A stretch of DNA of 64,000 bases from Scilla litardierei. Lineage: Eukaryota; Streptophyta; Magnoliopsida; Asparagales; Asparagaceae. The translations under genes and the position numbers were made by a program. Location: NCBI GenBank assembly GCA_030789695.1, contig CM061140.1, positions 78,616,422 to 78,680,421 on the forward strand, given 5' to 3'. This document shows positions 19,237-30,107 of this stretch, piece by piece; the first letter of the stretch is position 1; each line of letters opens with the position of its first letter. The notes under the pieces were generated by a model. It was given only the letters and a program-made list of their open reading frames with translations. It was not told the DNA's origin and made no database searches.

Positions 19237-20322
19237 AAGCAAGGAAGAGCAGAAATGGCACCCAGGTTTAATCGCTCTAACTTTTTTCAGTCTCCTAAGC
19301 AAAATTATGATCAGAATACTACTAATAGAATGACTTGTTTTAAATGCAAGAAAAGAGGACATCGAATGAGGGATTGCCCACATGAGACAGCTCAGGTAGC
19401 TAAAGAAAAGGGAAAATCCAAGGTGCTTACTTGGGACATGGATAGCGAAGCTGAGAGCGAGGAGGAGGAACACGAAGCCCATTCATGCATGGCATTGATG
19501 GGAATACACAATGAGGTAACTTCTGGTAGTAAAACTGAACTCCTTACTCTTTGTAAAGAAATGCAAGATAAAATAGTAGAGCTTGAATCCACTATAGATG
19601 ATTATCAAAATGAAAACTTTGAAATGCAACAATCTGAATATGAAATGTCTAAAGAGATTGAAAAACTCAAAATTGATATTGTTGCTCGTGACTCTACTAT
19701 TGATACTTTGAAAACGGAAAAATCCATTTTTAATGATGAAGCACCTTGTCTCTCTTGCCCTTCCCTGATGAATAATATTAGCATGCTTAAACTTGATTTG
19801 ATTAAGCTCGAAACTGAAAAAGACTATGTTATTAGAGAGCTTAATGATAAATTATGCATGTTGGATAATGATTTTAAAAGAAAAATGGTTGAATTTGGAA
19901 AGAAGGAAGAGGAAAACAAGAGAGCTTTTATAAGTAAATGCACATTGCTTGTGGAAGAAAATAAATTGTTGAAAACCAAAGTCTCTAATCTTGAATTGGC
20001 CATTAAGAAATTCTCTACGGGAAAACAATCGTTGGACACTATTTTAGAGAATCAATTATATGGCAATAATAGAAGAGGACTTGGTTTTGGTCTGAAAAAC
20101 GTTGAAAAGCAAAAATTCAAGAAATTCCACAATGCACCTTCTATTGCAAAGAACTTACATGCAAAGTGCTTTACTTGTGATAATGTAGGCCATACTTCAT
20201 ACTATTATAAATTTAGGAACACTAAAATCAAGTTTAAACAAGTGTGGGTTCCTAAAACAATATTGGCTAACACTAGTGGACCTTGTTGGATTCCAAGGTC
20301 ACACTTAACACCTTTCATGTAG
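19237..20322 (+). pseudogene. gag of element C, C-terminal part
   Basis: Continues the frame interrupted at 8489; 361 codons to TAG at 20320-20322, for a total gag of about 623 residues. A CCHC zinc knuckle, CFKCKKRGHRMRDC, lies at about 19339-19380. It is followed by an acidic stretch, a long K/E/L-rich coiled coil (about 19530-20060) and a degenerate second knuckle, CFTCDNVGHTSYYY, at about 20167-20208 in which the last cysteine is replaced. The C-terminus has VWVPK, as is usual at the end of SIRE-like copia gag. The frame is open throughout. Confidence 0.88.
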
Positions 20323-21621
20323 GTGTGATAGAGTTTTGGCGAGGAGCAATAAACTCAATGTTTCATTCTTTTAGCTCCTTCGTCAAAAAGCGACGAGAAG
20401 GTATAATTTTCTATCCCTCTTTGCATTTCATTGCATACCTTCATAGATTGTTGTGTGTGCTTGATTTATTTTTGCTTTGTGTGCTTGCATGGATGATTTT
20501 TAATGTGTTTATTTCTGAAAAAAAAAATTTTGAAAAATCAAAAATCAAAAAAATTTTGTGCTTATTGTATCCTCTTTTAAATCTCTTGAGTGATATTGTA
20601 TGAATGATCAATTCTATCTCTTGTAGAAGTGAATTCATTATTGTTGTTGCTACATGAACATGATGTTATTCCTTTTAGTAGCCATGACATGTCTCATAAG
20701 TCTCAAACTTGACTTCTACACCTACATTTGCACTTTCACGATATTTGACTTTTTGGTGCTTTTGGAGATTCTTTTGAAGAATAATGGAAAGTGAATGTAG
20801 GAATGATTAATTTCTGAAATTTCTAAGGGATATGATGTGTTTAGCCATGAATTAAAATTGAGCACAAAAGAATTGAGAAAAAAAACGATATTTGCTCCGT
20901 ATGAAAAATGGATACACTTCATCGCTAAAACACAACCCACGAGTATCCAACTTGTGCTACATGGGTAATCATTAGCGTTGGTGTATATAACTCGTCAAGC
21001 AATGCCACCCCACATTTAAAAGTCCTTTTAGGCCATGTTTTGGGGTTTGGTAACTTGAACTCATCTTTGATGAGGTGGGAAAAATCAATCCTAGTGATAT
21101 TCATGAAAAATTGGAAAATGCGGATTGATTTGGTTGATTGTTCTAAAATTGAATCTCCTCTTGTACTTTATTGTCTATATCACAACACTTACACGAAGGT
21201 GGGAAGTCGTCGTGTTTTGAAATTCTATGGGCTTGAATTGTCTATTTTTTGGAAAACTCATGCAAATTGCACACTACATTTAATAATGGTTTATTTTTGC
21301 ATGGAATATTATTGTGACTTCATTAATCCACTTTTGGTGATTACAAAGGGGGAGAAAGAGAATTAAAGATTAAGATTACGATTTGTGTGTTGTCGGTATT
21401 ATTTGTTGAAGGGGGAGCATGAGAAATACTTGAAATAATGTTGAAGGGGGAGCTTGAGAGAAGGGGGAGCATGCTTTTATATTTACTATCTGTTGTGCAT
21501 GCTTTGTAATGCTTGAATGATTCATCCATACATCATATTCTATTACACCCTTCAACACACTTCACACACCCATCTATTGCTCAAATCTTTCATGGGTTTG
21601 TCATCACCAAAAGGGGGAGAT
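20323..21621 (+). other. Non-coding 3' region of element C with repeated PPT-like sites
   Basis: About 1.3 kb with no credible protein; the ORF at 20283-20603 is a hydrophobic chance reading. GGGGGAG occurs five times (near 21351, 21413, 21447, 21465 and 21613). The last, followed by ATTG, is the working PPT because it abuts the 3' LTR. Confidence 0.7.
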
Positions 21622-24012
21622 TGTTGGAAGCAACGATCTAGGATTTTGGTTTGATGATGACAAACGTATCGTTATATCTGACATGTGTGCTAGTGTGTTT
21701 CAGGTTTGGCGAAACAATATATTTTCACCTTTTGGCGGAATTGCTATTCGTATAGCAAATTGGCGAAAGGGAGTGTGTGTGCATAAAGAAGATTTGACTT
21801 GGTCAATGAGGAGAGAGATGGAATCTATTTGGGATATGGTCAAATCAATTAGAGATTAATTTCAATTTCATATCAATTTGAATTGCTATCAAATCCCAAT
21901 TTGATCAAATCAAATCTCCTATTTGATGTGCAAAGTGATAGAACCAAATCTCTAATCTCCTATTCAAAATAGGATTCCCCGTAACCGCATCCCCCTATCA
22001 TCACCCTATAAAAACCCATCCTCTAGGGTTGAAAAGGTGTGCGGCTTAAACAAAAATCTTTAAAGGGGCCGGATCCTTCTTTTTTTCTGCTGTTGCATGT
22101 AAAAAAAAGGGAAGACAGAGATTATTTGATTAACACCTCTCTTTGGTGTTTACGTGCAGGGAATTAAAGTTTTTGTTTATTTGGCCATGCATTAATCTCT
22201 ATCTCTTGTACTTATGAAGGTGGAAATACCATGCTGCCGAATTCTTTGAGTCCCCAAGCATTGAAAGCAGCCGAAGTAATTAAGACCCGCACACGCACCA
22301 AGGGGCCGAATTGTTTTTGTGCAGAACTCCGTTTTTTTTGTGCTGCCGAGATCTTTGCAAAAGAAATTCTTGGAAAAATCTCCAAGCACTTCTTCCTATT
22401 GGTTCTCTTCATCATCTTGATAAAATAATCTGATCTTTGTATTTTGCAGGTAAAAACCAACTGAAGATAAAGCCCACGTCTGAAGCTTGTCACCCTCCAC
22501 ATTCTAGGGATTCGTGGATTCTTTTACAAGGCTATTGTGCACAGCCGCATGATACATCTTGTAGAGCCACACGTACATGTTGAAGAGCTCTTCCTTGACC
22601 AATCAATTAACCGGCCGAATTATTTTTTGCTGAAGAGCACTTCATCTTTTTTATCAAAAGCAAATATCCCCAGTGCCTGAAGTTTTTTTTACTCACATTG
22701 AATCATATCAAGTGGCCAAAAAAGGGGGTGTTTGATCTTTCACAAAGAGACAAAAGCTTCAAAGTTCGTATTGGCTGAGGGCTTGTGCGTCAAAACAAAA
22801 AGGAGGAAACACAGGAATCACAAAGTTCTTATAAGCAATTTTTTAATTCCCCTTTGTTTCTTGTGATTTGTACTTTTGTTCTTTCAAGCAGGCCGGTTTA
22901 TCTTTAAGGGGCAACAAAAATTCGAAGAGCTGCACTTTATTCTGGGGTTCCTTTGATCTCAAAAGGCACAAGACAAAAGGGGCATGCATACTTTTTATTA
23001 ACAATTTGCTTAAACCCTGTTTTCTTTTGGCAGGAACTTGCGTAAGAATTGAGAAGGCTACCCACGCAAAGGATAAAGGCATGTGCCTTTTGGATTCACC
23101 GAATTGTGAAGGAAAGCTGCAAAACATTGCAGCATCCGCACAAACCAAACAAACAGGCTGCCGCATTCTTTTTAAACAAGAGCCGCACTCCATTACTTAA
23201 TTGCTAAAGCTTCTGATCTCTTCAATTATTGGTTCCTCTTTCTGATTGACATTGTTTTGTAGGGACCTAGCTTTGCACGGCTTGCTATATGAAGATTCCT
23301 TCTACAGAGCACAGAAGCATAGGCCAGCCAATTCATTGAGTAATTAATAAAGCCTCAAGCTCTGTACTTTGCGCAAGTTGCCATGGTGATCTCTACATAA
23401 GCCGCAAGTTGTTATTTGAGGAGCAAGTGCGCAAGTTACAGGAGCCGCAACTTGAGTTGTATGAGGAGACTACTACTACCTGCCAGACGACATCTGACCC
23501 GTGCTTATTGACGAAGACATCGCCGCTGCACAATCTGAGCTTTCTAAACTCTATACTTTATTATTTTGTGTAACAATTGTGATAGATCTTCGTAGGGGAA
23601 ACTTTACCATTTTTCTGTGACTATTTTGGGACTTGTCTAGGTTGGACTAGACAAGTGGGACCCAGCTAGTTTGGGACTAGCTGGTAGAAAGCTTTGCTAG
23701 GATTGATAGTGAGAGGAAACACTTTGTGTGGGGTACTGAGAGTCTGGCGAGTGTAGGGACGTAGAGGGTGCTCTGAGCGTGCTCTAACTTGTGACTTTGT
23801 ACCTATTGCACTATTCAATCTAGTATTAGCTTTGGGGGCTGGAGTAGGTCGTTGGGACGACCGAACCAGGGTAAATCTGCTGTGTACTCTGTGTCTGTTT
23901 TTCATTACTCTGGTTGTGCTTTTAACTGCGTGTGATTTCTCGTGGGTTGCACGAGAATTTTTTATTACCCTATTCACCCCCCCCCCCTCTAGGCTAGGAT
24001 CCAGATCCAACA
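21622..24012 (+). repeat. 3' LTR of element C
   Basis: 2391 bp, from TGTTGGAAGC to CAGATCCAACA. Small differences from the 5' copy include a longer C run near 23976-23988. Confidence 0.95.
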
Positions 24013-24017
24013 GGTAG

Positions 24018-24118
24018 TCGAGCAAATCTTTCTCCAGCCGATGACTGCTCCAAAGGCCTTAAGCTCCGATGAAGAAGAGATGCCGAACTTCGGGCATCAC
24101 CCGTATCAACCACCGTGA
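24018..24118 (+). pseudogene. End of the gag-protease ORF of element A
   Basis: Final 34 codons after element C, ending in the FGHHPYQPP tail and TGA at 24116-24118, homologous to the B and D ends. The post-pol hairpin follows at 24165-24182 with one mismatch (CATGGG/TCCATG). Confidence 0.85.
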
Positions 24119-24309
24119 ACATCTCTTGCGGGCGTCGATCCAACGACGTTAAACAAGTGCGCTTCATGGGAGGCAATCCATGTTCTAAACTTTTTCCCCA
24201 CTTTTTAGTGTTATTTTTGACTTTATTTTATCTATTTTTATAAATAAAATCAGCCGCGAGAACATCCGTTCAGGGACTTAGACAATCTGTTGGTTTTTAC
24301 AGGAAACAA

Positions 24310-24681
24310 AGCCCCAACCGATCGGTTGATAGCTCACCCGATCGGTTGGGATGTACCAGATACAAGCCGAGATCTGTCCCCAAATGAACCGATCGGTTGA
24401 AGAATGAAGAGACCGGGTGACAGACCGGGTGAGCTGGGGAGAACTCTCGGGAAATTTTTGGGGAATATCAACCGATCGGTTGAGTTCGAGCGCGATCGGT
24501 TGAGGCGACCGGGTGAGCAGCCCTCAATTCTCGGGAAAATATGTGGAGCGGCCAACCGATCGGTTGACAAGTCAACCGACCGGTTCGCCTATAGCGCTTC
24601 TTCGGCAAGAATTTTTGACCTAATTGTCAACCGATCGGGTGACAAGTCACCCGATCGGTTCGACTTAAAACCCTATATAAA
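24310..24681 (+). promoter_or_regulatory. Internal palindrome array and ORF2 promoter of element A
   Basis: CCGATCGG-type palindromes run from about 24314 to 24664. The last unit is GTCAACCGATCGGGTGAC (24626-24643), AA, then its near-perfect inverted copy (24646-24664). Nine bases later is TATATAAA (24674-24681). The layout matches the LTR promoter and the internal promoters of B and D. Confidence 0.72.
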
Positions 24682-25111
24682 CCCCCGACCACCCGTTCGA
24701 TCCGCACTTGCCATTTTCGAATCCAGAACCACCGTTTCGCCTCTTCCTCGTGCGCCTGCCCTCCTTCTTCCCTAAAATCAACATCGATCACCTTCCCCCC
24801 ATCTCCCTACCCGTCCACCATCGATTTCCCTCCATTCTCCTCGATTCCACCAACACACAAAACCCTAACCTCCACCCGTTTTCCCCAATTTCAAAACTTG
24901 CTGAAGAAATCACTGCGGCTTCACAGCGTGCTCCTATCGAGTGGCATCGGGGCGTATACGAGCAACGATCTTCATCTCATTTGGGTAAACTCGCTCCTTT
25001 GCTCAATTTTAATTTTACCCCAAATATTACATTTGCTCGTTGGTCGTGTTTCGTGTTTGTGTTGATTCATTGTACTCTTACATACCCACACACACGCACG
25101 ACACCCGCACA

Positions 25112-25522
25112 ATGCCTCCCCGCCGTGTTAAGCCCACCGACGCCAGCTCTTCGAACCCTAGACCCACCCATCGTACCCGTCGTGCACAGCCCCCCGCTCA
25201 ACCTACCACCTCCAACCCATCTACCACACCACGCACCACTTCCCCACCTCACGTTTACGATCCCGAATATGGGATGCAATTCCAAACCAACGACCATGCC
25301 GACCGATTCGCGGCCATGGTCCTCCTAGCTGGACAGGGTGGTCGGATAACCGAGGAGTCCGTCGACCTAGACCTCCCCTTTCTTCAAAGCTTCATTCGCC
25401 ACATCCGTGAAGACCCACCCGACGTCTCCGAGCTCCACATTCCACCCCCCCCCCCCCCCACAACTCCTGGTCCACAGCGCAGGCCCCCGTCACCACCCCC
25501 AGAGGGTGGTGCCCCTGCTTGA
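25112..25522 (+). CDS. Short ORF2 of element A, unlike ORF2 of B and D
   Basis: 136 codons from ATG 25112 (AC-rich leader as in B and D) to TGA. The N-terminus is basic (PPRRVKP, THRTRRAQPP), the middle contains YGMQFQTNDHADRFAAM and VDLDLPFLQSFI, and the C-terminus is proline-rich (PPPPPP, RRPPSPPPEGG). It sits in the same slot, behind the same promoter module and before the same 3' region as ORF2 of B and D, but lacks their conserved domain. It might be a divergent N-terminal remnant (both have a DP-G-F-D/KF-like start) or an unrelated replacement. I do not recognise a family. Confidence 0.55.
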   Translation: MPPRRVKPTDASSSNPRPTHRTRRAQPPAQPTTSNPSTTPRTTSPPHVYDPEYGMQFQTNDHADRFAAMVLLAGQGGRITEESVDLDLPFLQSFIRHIREDPPDVSELHIPPPPPPTTPGPQRRPPSPPPEGGAPA

Positions 25523-27260
25523 TTTTTCTTTCCCACTTTTGCCCCCCCCATATTTGTGCCCATCTGTCTTTTCGGGGCCCTGCTTTGTCTCTGTCGGAGG
25601 GGGGGACCATTCGCGTGTCGCATCGATTTCACCTTGTTTGTTTTTGACTCCCCCTTGCATATCTCTGCATTTCATTGATCATATCATTTCGCTAGCACTG
25701 TCAGGTCTAGCTTGGGGGACGTCTATTTTGGTGTTTTGTCGTGTTTTGTTGTTTTTCTCATTTTTGTGTGTGTGCTTGTTTTTCCCCTTTTCCGTGTCGT
25801 GTCGTGTGATTTTATTTTTATTTTCGTTTCGTTTGATTTCGATTTTGATCTTTCTTTATTTTCAGTATCATCTCTATGTTTTCCTCGTTTTCATTTCTTT
25901 TTGTGTCGGTGCGTATTCCCCCCCTTCTTCATTGCCCTCCCGTTCTCACTCATATTGCATTGAGGGCAATGCAAACTTCAGCTTGGGGGAGTCGCACTGT
26001 GTGCGTCATTTGAGTCCTTCTTTTTTCGTTTTTTGTGTCGTTTTCATCGTGTTTTTTATTTTTTTCCTTTTTTTCTTCTCTTCTTTTTAGCTCTTTCTCC
26101 TAGAGATGAACCCTATGATGAATCGCCACAAAATCACACACACTTAACATGGCATCGATAATCACACTCACTGACCCTAGGATTTCGAGTCCTCTTGCAT
26201 TTCACGCATCGTGGGTCCACTTAGCTTTTTGTGAGTCGTGCATCGTGCCTAGCTATTTGGTGTGCTTCTACTTTGTGATTTTACTTTATATACCTGTCCA
26301 GGAATGACCCCTAGATTATCATGCTTCGATTTGAATATGCGGTATTTGCTTCTACTATATGCATGCTATATTTATATCGTATAATTTCAACTCGCATGTG
26401 TCGGGATTCCACAATTAAGGACTAGGATAACCCATTTAGCCTACGCTCTATCTAGCGAGAATAGTTTCCTTTGCCCGAGTGTTTAGATTTCGACTTCTTT
26501 TTGTTTTACTTGGTGCAAATCCCCTCGTCGTGTACCGTTCTCCCACTTGGGAGAGTACACATGTGTATAGCCAAAAACCCAAAAAATCCAAAAAAAAGAG
26601 AAAAGAAAAGAAAAACCCAAAAAGAAAAGAAAAGAAAATTTTTGTATAGCCAAAAAGCCAAAAAAATATACAAATACCCAAAACCCAAAAAAATTCCCGT
26701 GTGAATATTTTCCTACTTACCGAGAATAAAGGGAAGGCGAGAATTTGCACCAAGTGTTCTACTCCACATCATCTCAACCCCCATCGTTTTCGAAAACACT
26801 TGGCTTAGGAACTTTTTAGCTAGTATCTAGGCTATAGTGGCGTGATTTCCTTAACCCTAGTTGTGGAGTCCCCGACGCATGATACGTTTCACTTCTTATA
26901 CTCTTCTCGTGCATGCTTGAACTAATATTCACCGCAATTTCAAATTCGAATCGGTATTTGGGTCATTTCCTGGATTTGTGTAAATGAGCTCATGGCACAT
27001 TGTAGAAAGCGACACCATTTGCTAGCACACGACCGCACTCACTCGCGCTTCACCGTGTGGGCCCACGACACTTATTTGGACTCGTTTTCCTAGGTTGGGT
27101 GGTGTGATTTGATGTTTGCTTGCTTGGTGTGTCGTTTTTGATTTTGTTGGCTCTGACGGACGATCTAGGATATAGAGTTTTCTTTTTCTCTCTTTCTCTC
27201 TATTTTTTTCCCTCCGAGCTCCTACTCTCACTCGTCTCCCTCGAGGACGAGGAAGAGTTC
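25523..27260 (+). other. 3' untranslated region of element A
   Basis: Collinear with the B and D 3' regions: AGCTTGGGGGA near 25709, hairpin-PPT module (25955-25991), two-part hairpin near 26528, A-rich tract about 26573-26695, and a hairpin at 27236-27255 before the PPT (27261-27274). No gene seen. Confidence 0.7.
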
Positions 27261-27274
27261 AGCTTGGGGGATTT

Positions 27275-28856
27275 TGACGTGCGTTTATATTCCATATATT
27301 CACGCACGTTTTCTTTTGTGTTTCTCCGTGTTTTCCGCCGTCTTTTATTCGTTTTCTCGTATTTTCTCGTTTTCTTTCACTTTTCTGTGTTTCTCCATGT
27401 TTGCAGGAGATTGACCACGTAGGGGACGTTTAACGACGATATCTCAAGTCCCCGGAGCAACGGGAGGAGTCACGCGTGATCCAGGGGGTCAAACGACAAA
27501 GAATACATCTTTCAGCCCCTCACCCAGTCGGTTGGCCATCTCCAACCGATCGGGTGATGCACGTGTGCACCACCCGGTCTCTGCCGGAGCTCATGTGGAA
27601 CTCACCCGACCGGTTCACAGACCGGTTCAGCGGGGGCCTGTTCTCTGTCTTTTCCAGCAAAATTCCAACCAATCGGGTGACTCTCACCCGATCGGTTCAT
27701 CTGTAGCTGATGCTGAGGAGCTGAAGACACGGGCACCCAACCGATCACTTCACCCGATGGCGCCAAGATCCAACCGGTCACTCCAAGAACTCACCCGACC
27801 GGTTCACATGACCGGGTGAAAGCTCGTCGTTTTCTGTTCATTATCTGTAACGGATCACCCGATCAGTTGACTTGTCAACCGATCGGGTGATGCGAGAGTC
27901 TATAAATAGAACCCCTAGGGTTCCAGAAACGGGGAGCTGCTAGTTTTTACTGTTTTCTCTTATTGTGACGGCTGTAATTACTGTTCTTTTGTAAGTTTTC
28001 GGATATTTCTCAAATTTTAGTATTGTCTTAACTACTCTATTACTTCCGCATTCCAATCGTCGTATTATGATTCCAACGGTTAATTTTCATTTAGATCGCT
28101 TTTTAATGAATTTTTGTGAGTAGTTCCCAAATCTGGGATTTTGGTGGAAACCCATTCGGGGGCTCTTCCCGATGCGTCCATAGGGTTAGGAAATCGATAG
28201 GGATTAGGAATCTAATGGTTACGCGGGGTGTTTCATTGTCATCGGCGGGAAAAAGACCGCCTTTGACCGTTGGGCCAAGGGGGAATAAACTTGGCGGTTG
28301 ACTCCCTAGCCATAGCTCACGCCCTTAGCGTAGACGCCGAATCCTAGCATGCGGGAGCGGCAGGATGAGACGTTGGGAGTTATCGTTGCGAGCTTAGTGC
28401 TCCTTGAATCGATCAGCGTTAATGGACACGGGAGTGCCCACTGATCGAATCCGGGAAGTCCGGTGTATCATCCTGGGCACCGACCGGAATATCGGGCCCA
28501 TGGGATGTCGGTACCACTTTCAGAGGCAACGTCCCACCATTAGACCTCAATTCCGATCGCTATCCATACCCGTAGGCCGTATCGGCGAGAGTCACTCGTC
28601 GGAGTGGAAACCAAAGTCCCGGGTTTATTTTCTTATTGTTCATACCCTTCATTCCTTTCCGTGACAACCATTTACCGATTCGGGCTAGCTCTCCTTCGGG
28701 GTGATTTTGGTCCTCCTTGACTCATGCACATCCTAGCCTCCCTGTGTTCGACCCCCAAGCCACAATACAACACCGTGCGCTTACGGTTACAAATTTCTAA
28801 ACCCCCACGCGGGTCCCCCGGCCATTTGCGGAAATCAAGCCGGGGCGGTCACGTCA
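27275..28856 (+). repeat. 3' LTR of element A
   Basis: 1582 bp. Inverted repeat 27854-27891 with one mismatch, then TATAAATA at 27901-27908. Ends CACGTCA, followed by the TSD at 28857-28861. Confidence 0.95.
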
Positions 28857-29163
28857 ATTGGCCTTGGGTAGAAGCGGGAATAGACTCGGGGTGGGTGTCA
28901 GCAGTCACCCGAGTAGGTTTAGCCTCAGCGATAGGCTCACTGATGATAACACCAATGGGTTTACGCGGACTCTTCAGGAGAGGCTCAATGTAGGCTTCTT
29001 CTTCGGAGGAAGAAGAAGGGGAATATGAAGCCAAAACGTTGGAGGGAGGATTAGGATGCTTTGTGCGAGCTTTGTGGGGGTATCTTAAATTTGGCAATAA
29101 AAGGCTTAGGGTTCCTAGGTCGTCTAGGAGCAATGGCCTTCCCTTTGGTCTTGGGAGCCATTG
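28857..29163 (-). pseudogene. N-terminal part of ORF2 of copia element E
   Basis: Starts at ATG 29163 (minus) with a basic MAPKTKGKAIAPRRPR segment, which resembles the basic start of the gypsy ORF2. A frameshift near 29060 moves the reading to the frame with NVLASYSPSSSSEEEAYIEP. The frame at the insertion point of A continues correctly at base 828 on the left side of A. A palindrome array lies upstream, as in the gypsy elements. Domain motifs are in the C-terminal part at 1-833. Confidence 0.6.
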
Positions 29164-29479
29164 CACGAATCAAAAGATATGAAAGTAACACATGAATGAA
29201 TCGACAAATGAAAATGATACCTAATCCGCGACAAACGATGGAGAAAGAGTCGATCGAACTAGCAATCGAACGATTGGGAAGAGTGATCGGAGACTGGAGC
29301 TTTGAATCGACGAGAAATCAATGGCAACAATTGGAATTCGAAGGAGGGAGACGAGGGAAGTCGCGTCGAGTGAGAGAGAAAATATCTGAACAAATCCACG
29401 GCTCCCAAGGTTAAATGATGGGGTCAAAAGAATCTGTGCCGTTGGATCGAGAAATCGATGGCTCAGATCAACTGAATGA
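29164..29479 (-). other. Leader of ORF2 of element E
   Basis: About 320 bp between the palindrome array and the ORF2 start, pyrimidine-rich on the minus strand and similar in character to the leaders before ORF2 in A, B and D. No clear TATA box seen. Confidence 0.4.
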
Positions 29480-29835
29480 ACCACTACAGAATTTGACAGT
29501 CGACCGATGAACAATCGTCAGTCGACTGGTTGAAAAGATAGAGATTAGCTTGGGTTGACAGATAGTCAATTGTTGAGTAACTTACAGTCGCATGTCGGAG
29601 CGACAGTCGACTGTAACTAACACAACAGTCATCTGACAGAGAATCAAAAAATGATAATAAAACAGATACATCTGGAGATTTGGACAGGCGCCTGATGACC
29701 AAATTGCAATCGCTTGTCAAGGAGACAGTCGACTGGAAAATGGTCATTAGTAGCCTATGCAAAAAATACAGTCTGCTGTTATGAAAAATAGAGTTGGGCA
29801 GTCGACTGTCGAAAGAATGACAGTCGTCTGTCCTG
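29480..29835 (-). repeat. Palindrome array (CAGTCGACTG type) upstream of ORF2 in element E
   Basis: About ten imperfect copies of CAGTCGACTG and half-sites (ACAGTCG, GTCGACTG), plus a CAGGCGCCTG-like variant, between the pol end and ORF2. The same palindromes fill U3 of the E LTR (36310-37090). Confidence 0.75.
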
Positions 29836-30107
29836 GTCCAAAAATGCATAGCGAGGTTAAAAATCAAGAGGATAGAGACAACTCACCCTAGGACCTATAC
29901 ACTAACACAAATCTAATCAAGAAATCAATATCAAAATATTATAGATTAATGTACAAATCACATAAATTAATCCAAGCAATCGAAGTCATCAAATTCTCAA
30001 ATACATCTCTTAAAACAAATATATGTGAAACATATAATTTATCAAAACAAGAGAAGTGAAAATGATGATATGAGTTCAAGCATGATATAACATGAAAGTA
30101 TGAACTC
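29836..30107. other. Spacer after pol of element E
   Basis: A+T-rich 270 bp between the RNase H stop and the palindrome array. No PPT or LTR is found here, which fits E continuing leftward beyond the window. Confidence 0.5.

Larger units (their letters stand above)
5271..24012 (+). mobile_element. Element C: gag-only copia-type LTR retrotransposon (TR-GAG-like), interrupted by element B
   Basis: Two LTRs of exactly 2391 bp (5271-7661 and 21622-24012) end in TGTTGGA/TCCAACA. The PBS is tRNA-iMet type (7664-7675) and the PPT AAAAGGGGGAGAT sits just before 21622. Subtracting element B (8490-19231 plus one TSD) leaves an internal region of only about 3.2 kb. That region encodes gag with a zinc knuckle followed by about 1.3 kb without a credible ORF. 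No protease, integrase, RT or RNase H is visible. This matches the published class of terminal-repeat elements carrying only GAG; movement would rely on a partner copia element (inference). The LTRs look nearly identical by eye, so the insertion is fairly recent. Confidence 0.92.
834..28856 (+). mobile_element. Element A: non-autonomous Athila-like Ty3/gypsy LTR retrotransposon, interrupted by element C
   Basis: The LTRs are 834-2416 (1583 bp) and 27275-28856 (1582 bp), with TGACGTG/CACGTCA ends, a tRNA-Asp-type PBS at 2423-2439, a PPT at 27261-27274 and a 5-bp TSD. Subtracting the inserted element C (5271-24012 plus one TSD) leaves about 9.3 kb. Coding content is a broken gag-protease ORF, then a palindrome array with a TATA box, then a short ORF2 at 25112-25522. 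No RT, RNase H or integrase motif appears in any frame. A is the outermost gypsy copy in the stack and therefore older than C and B. Confidence 0.93.

Noticed and set aside
20283..20603. Hydrophobic 106-codon ORF after C gag as a membrane protein
   Set aside because: It overlaps the gag end in another frame, in T-rich sequence, with no family resemblance.
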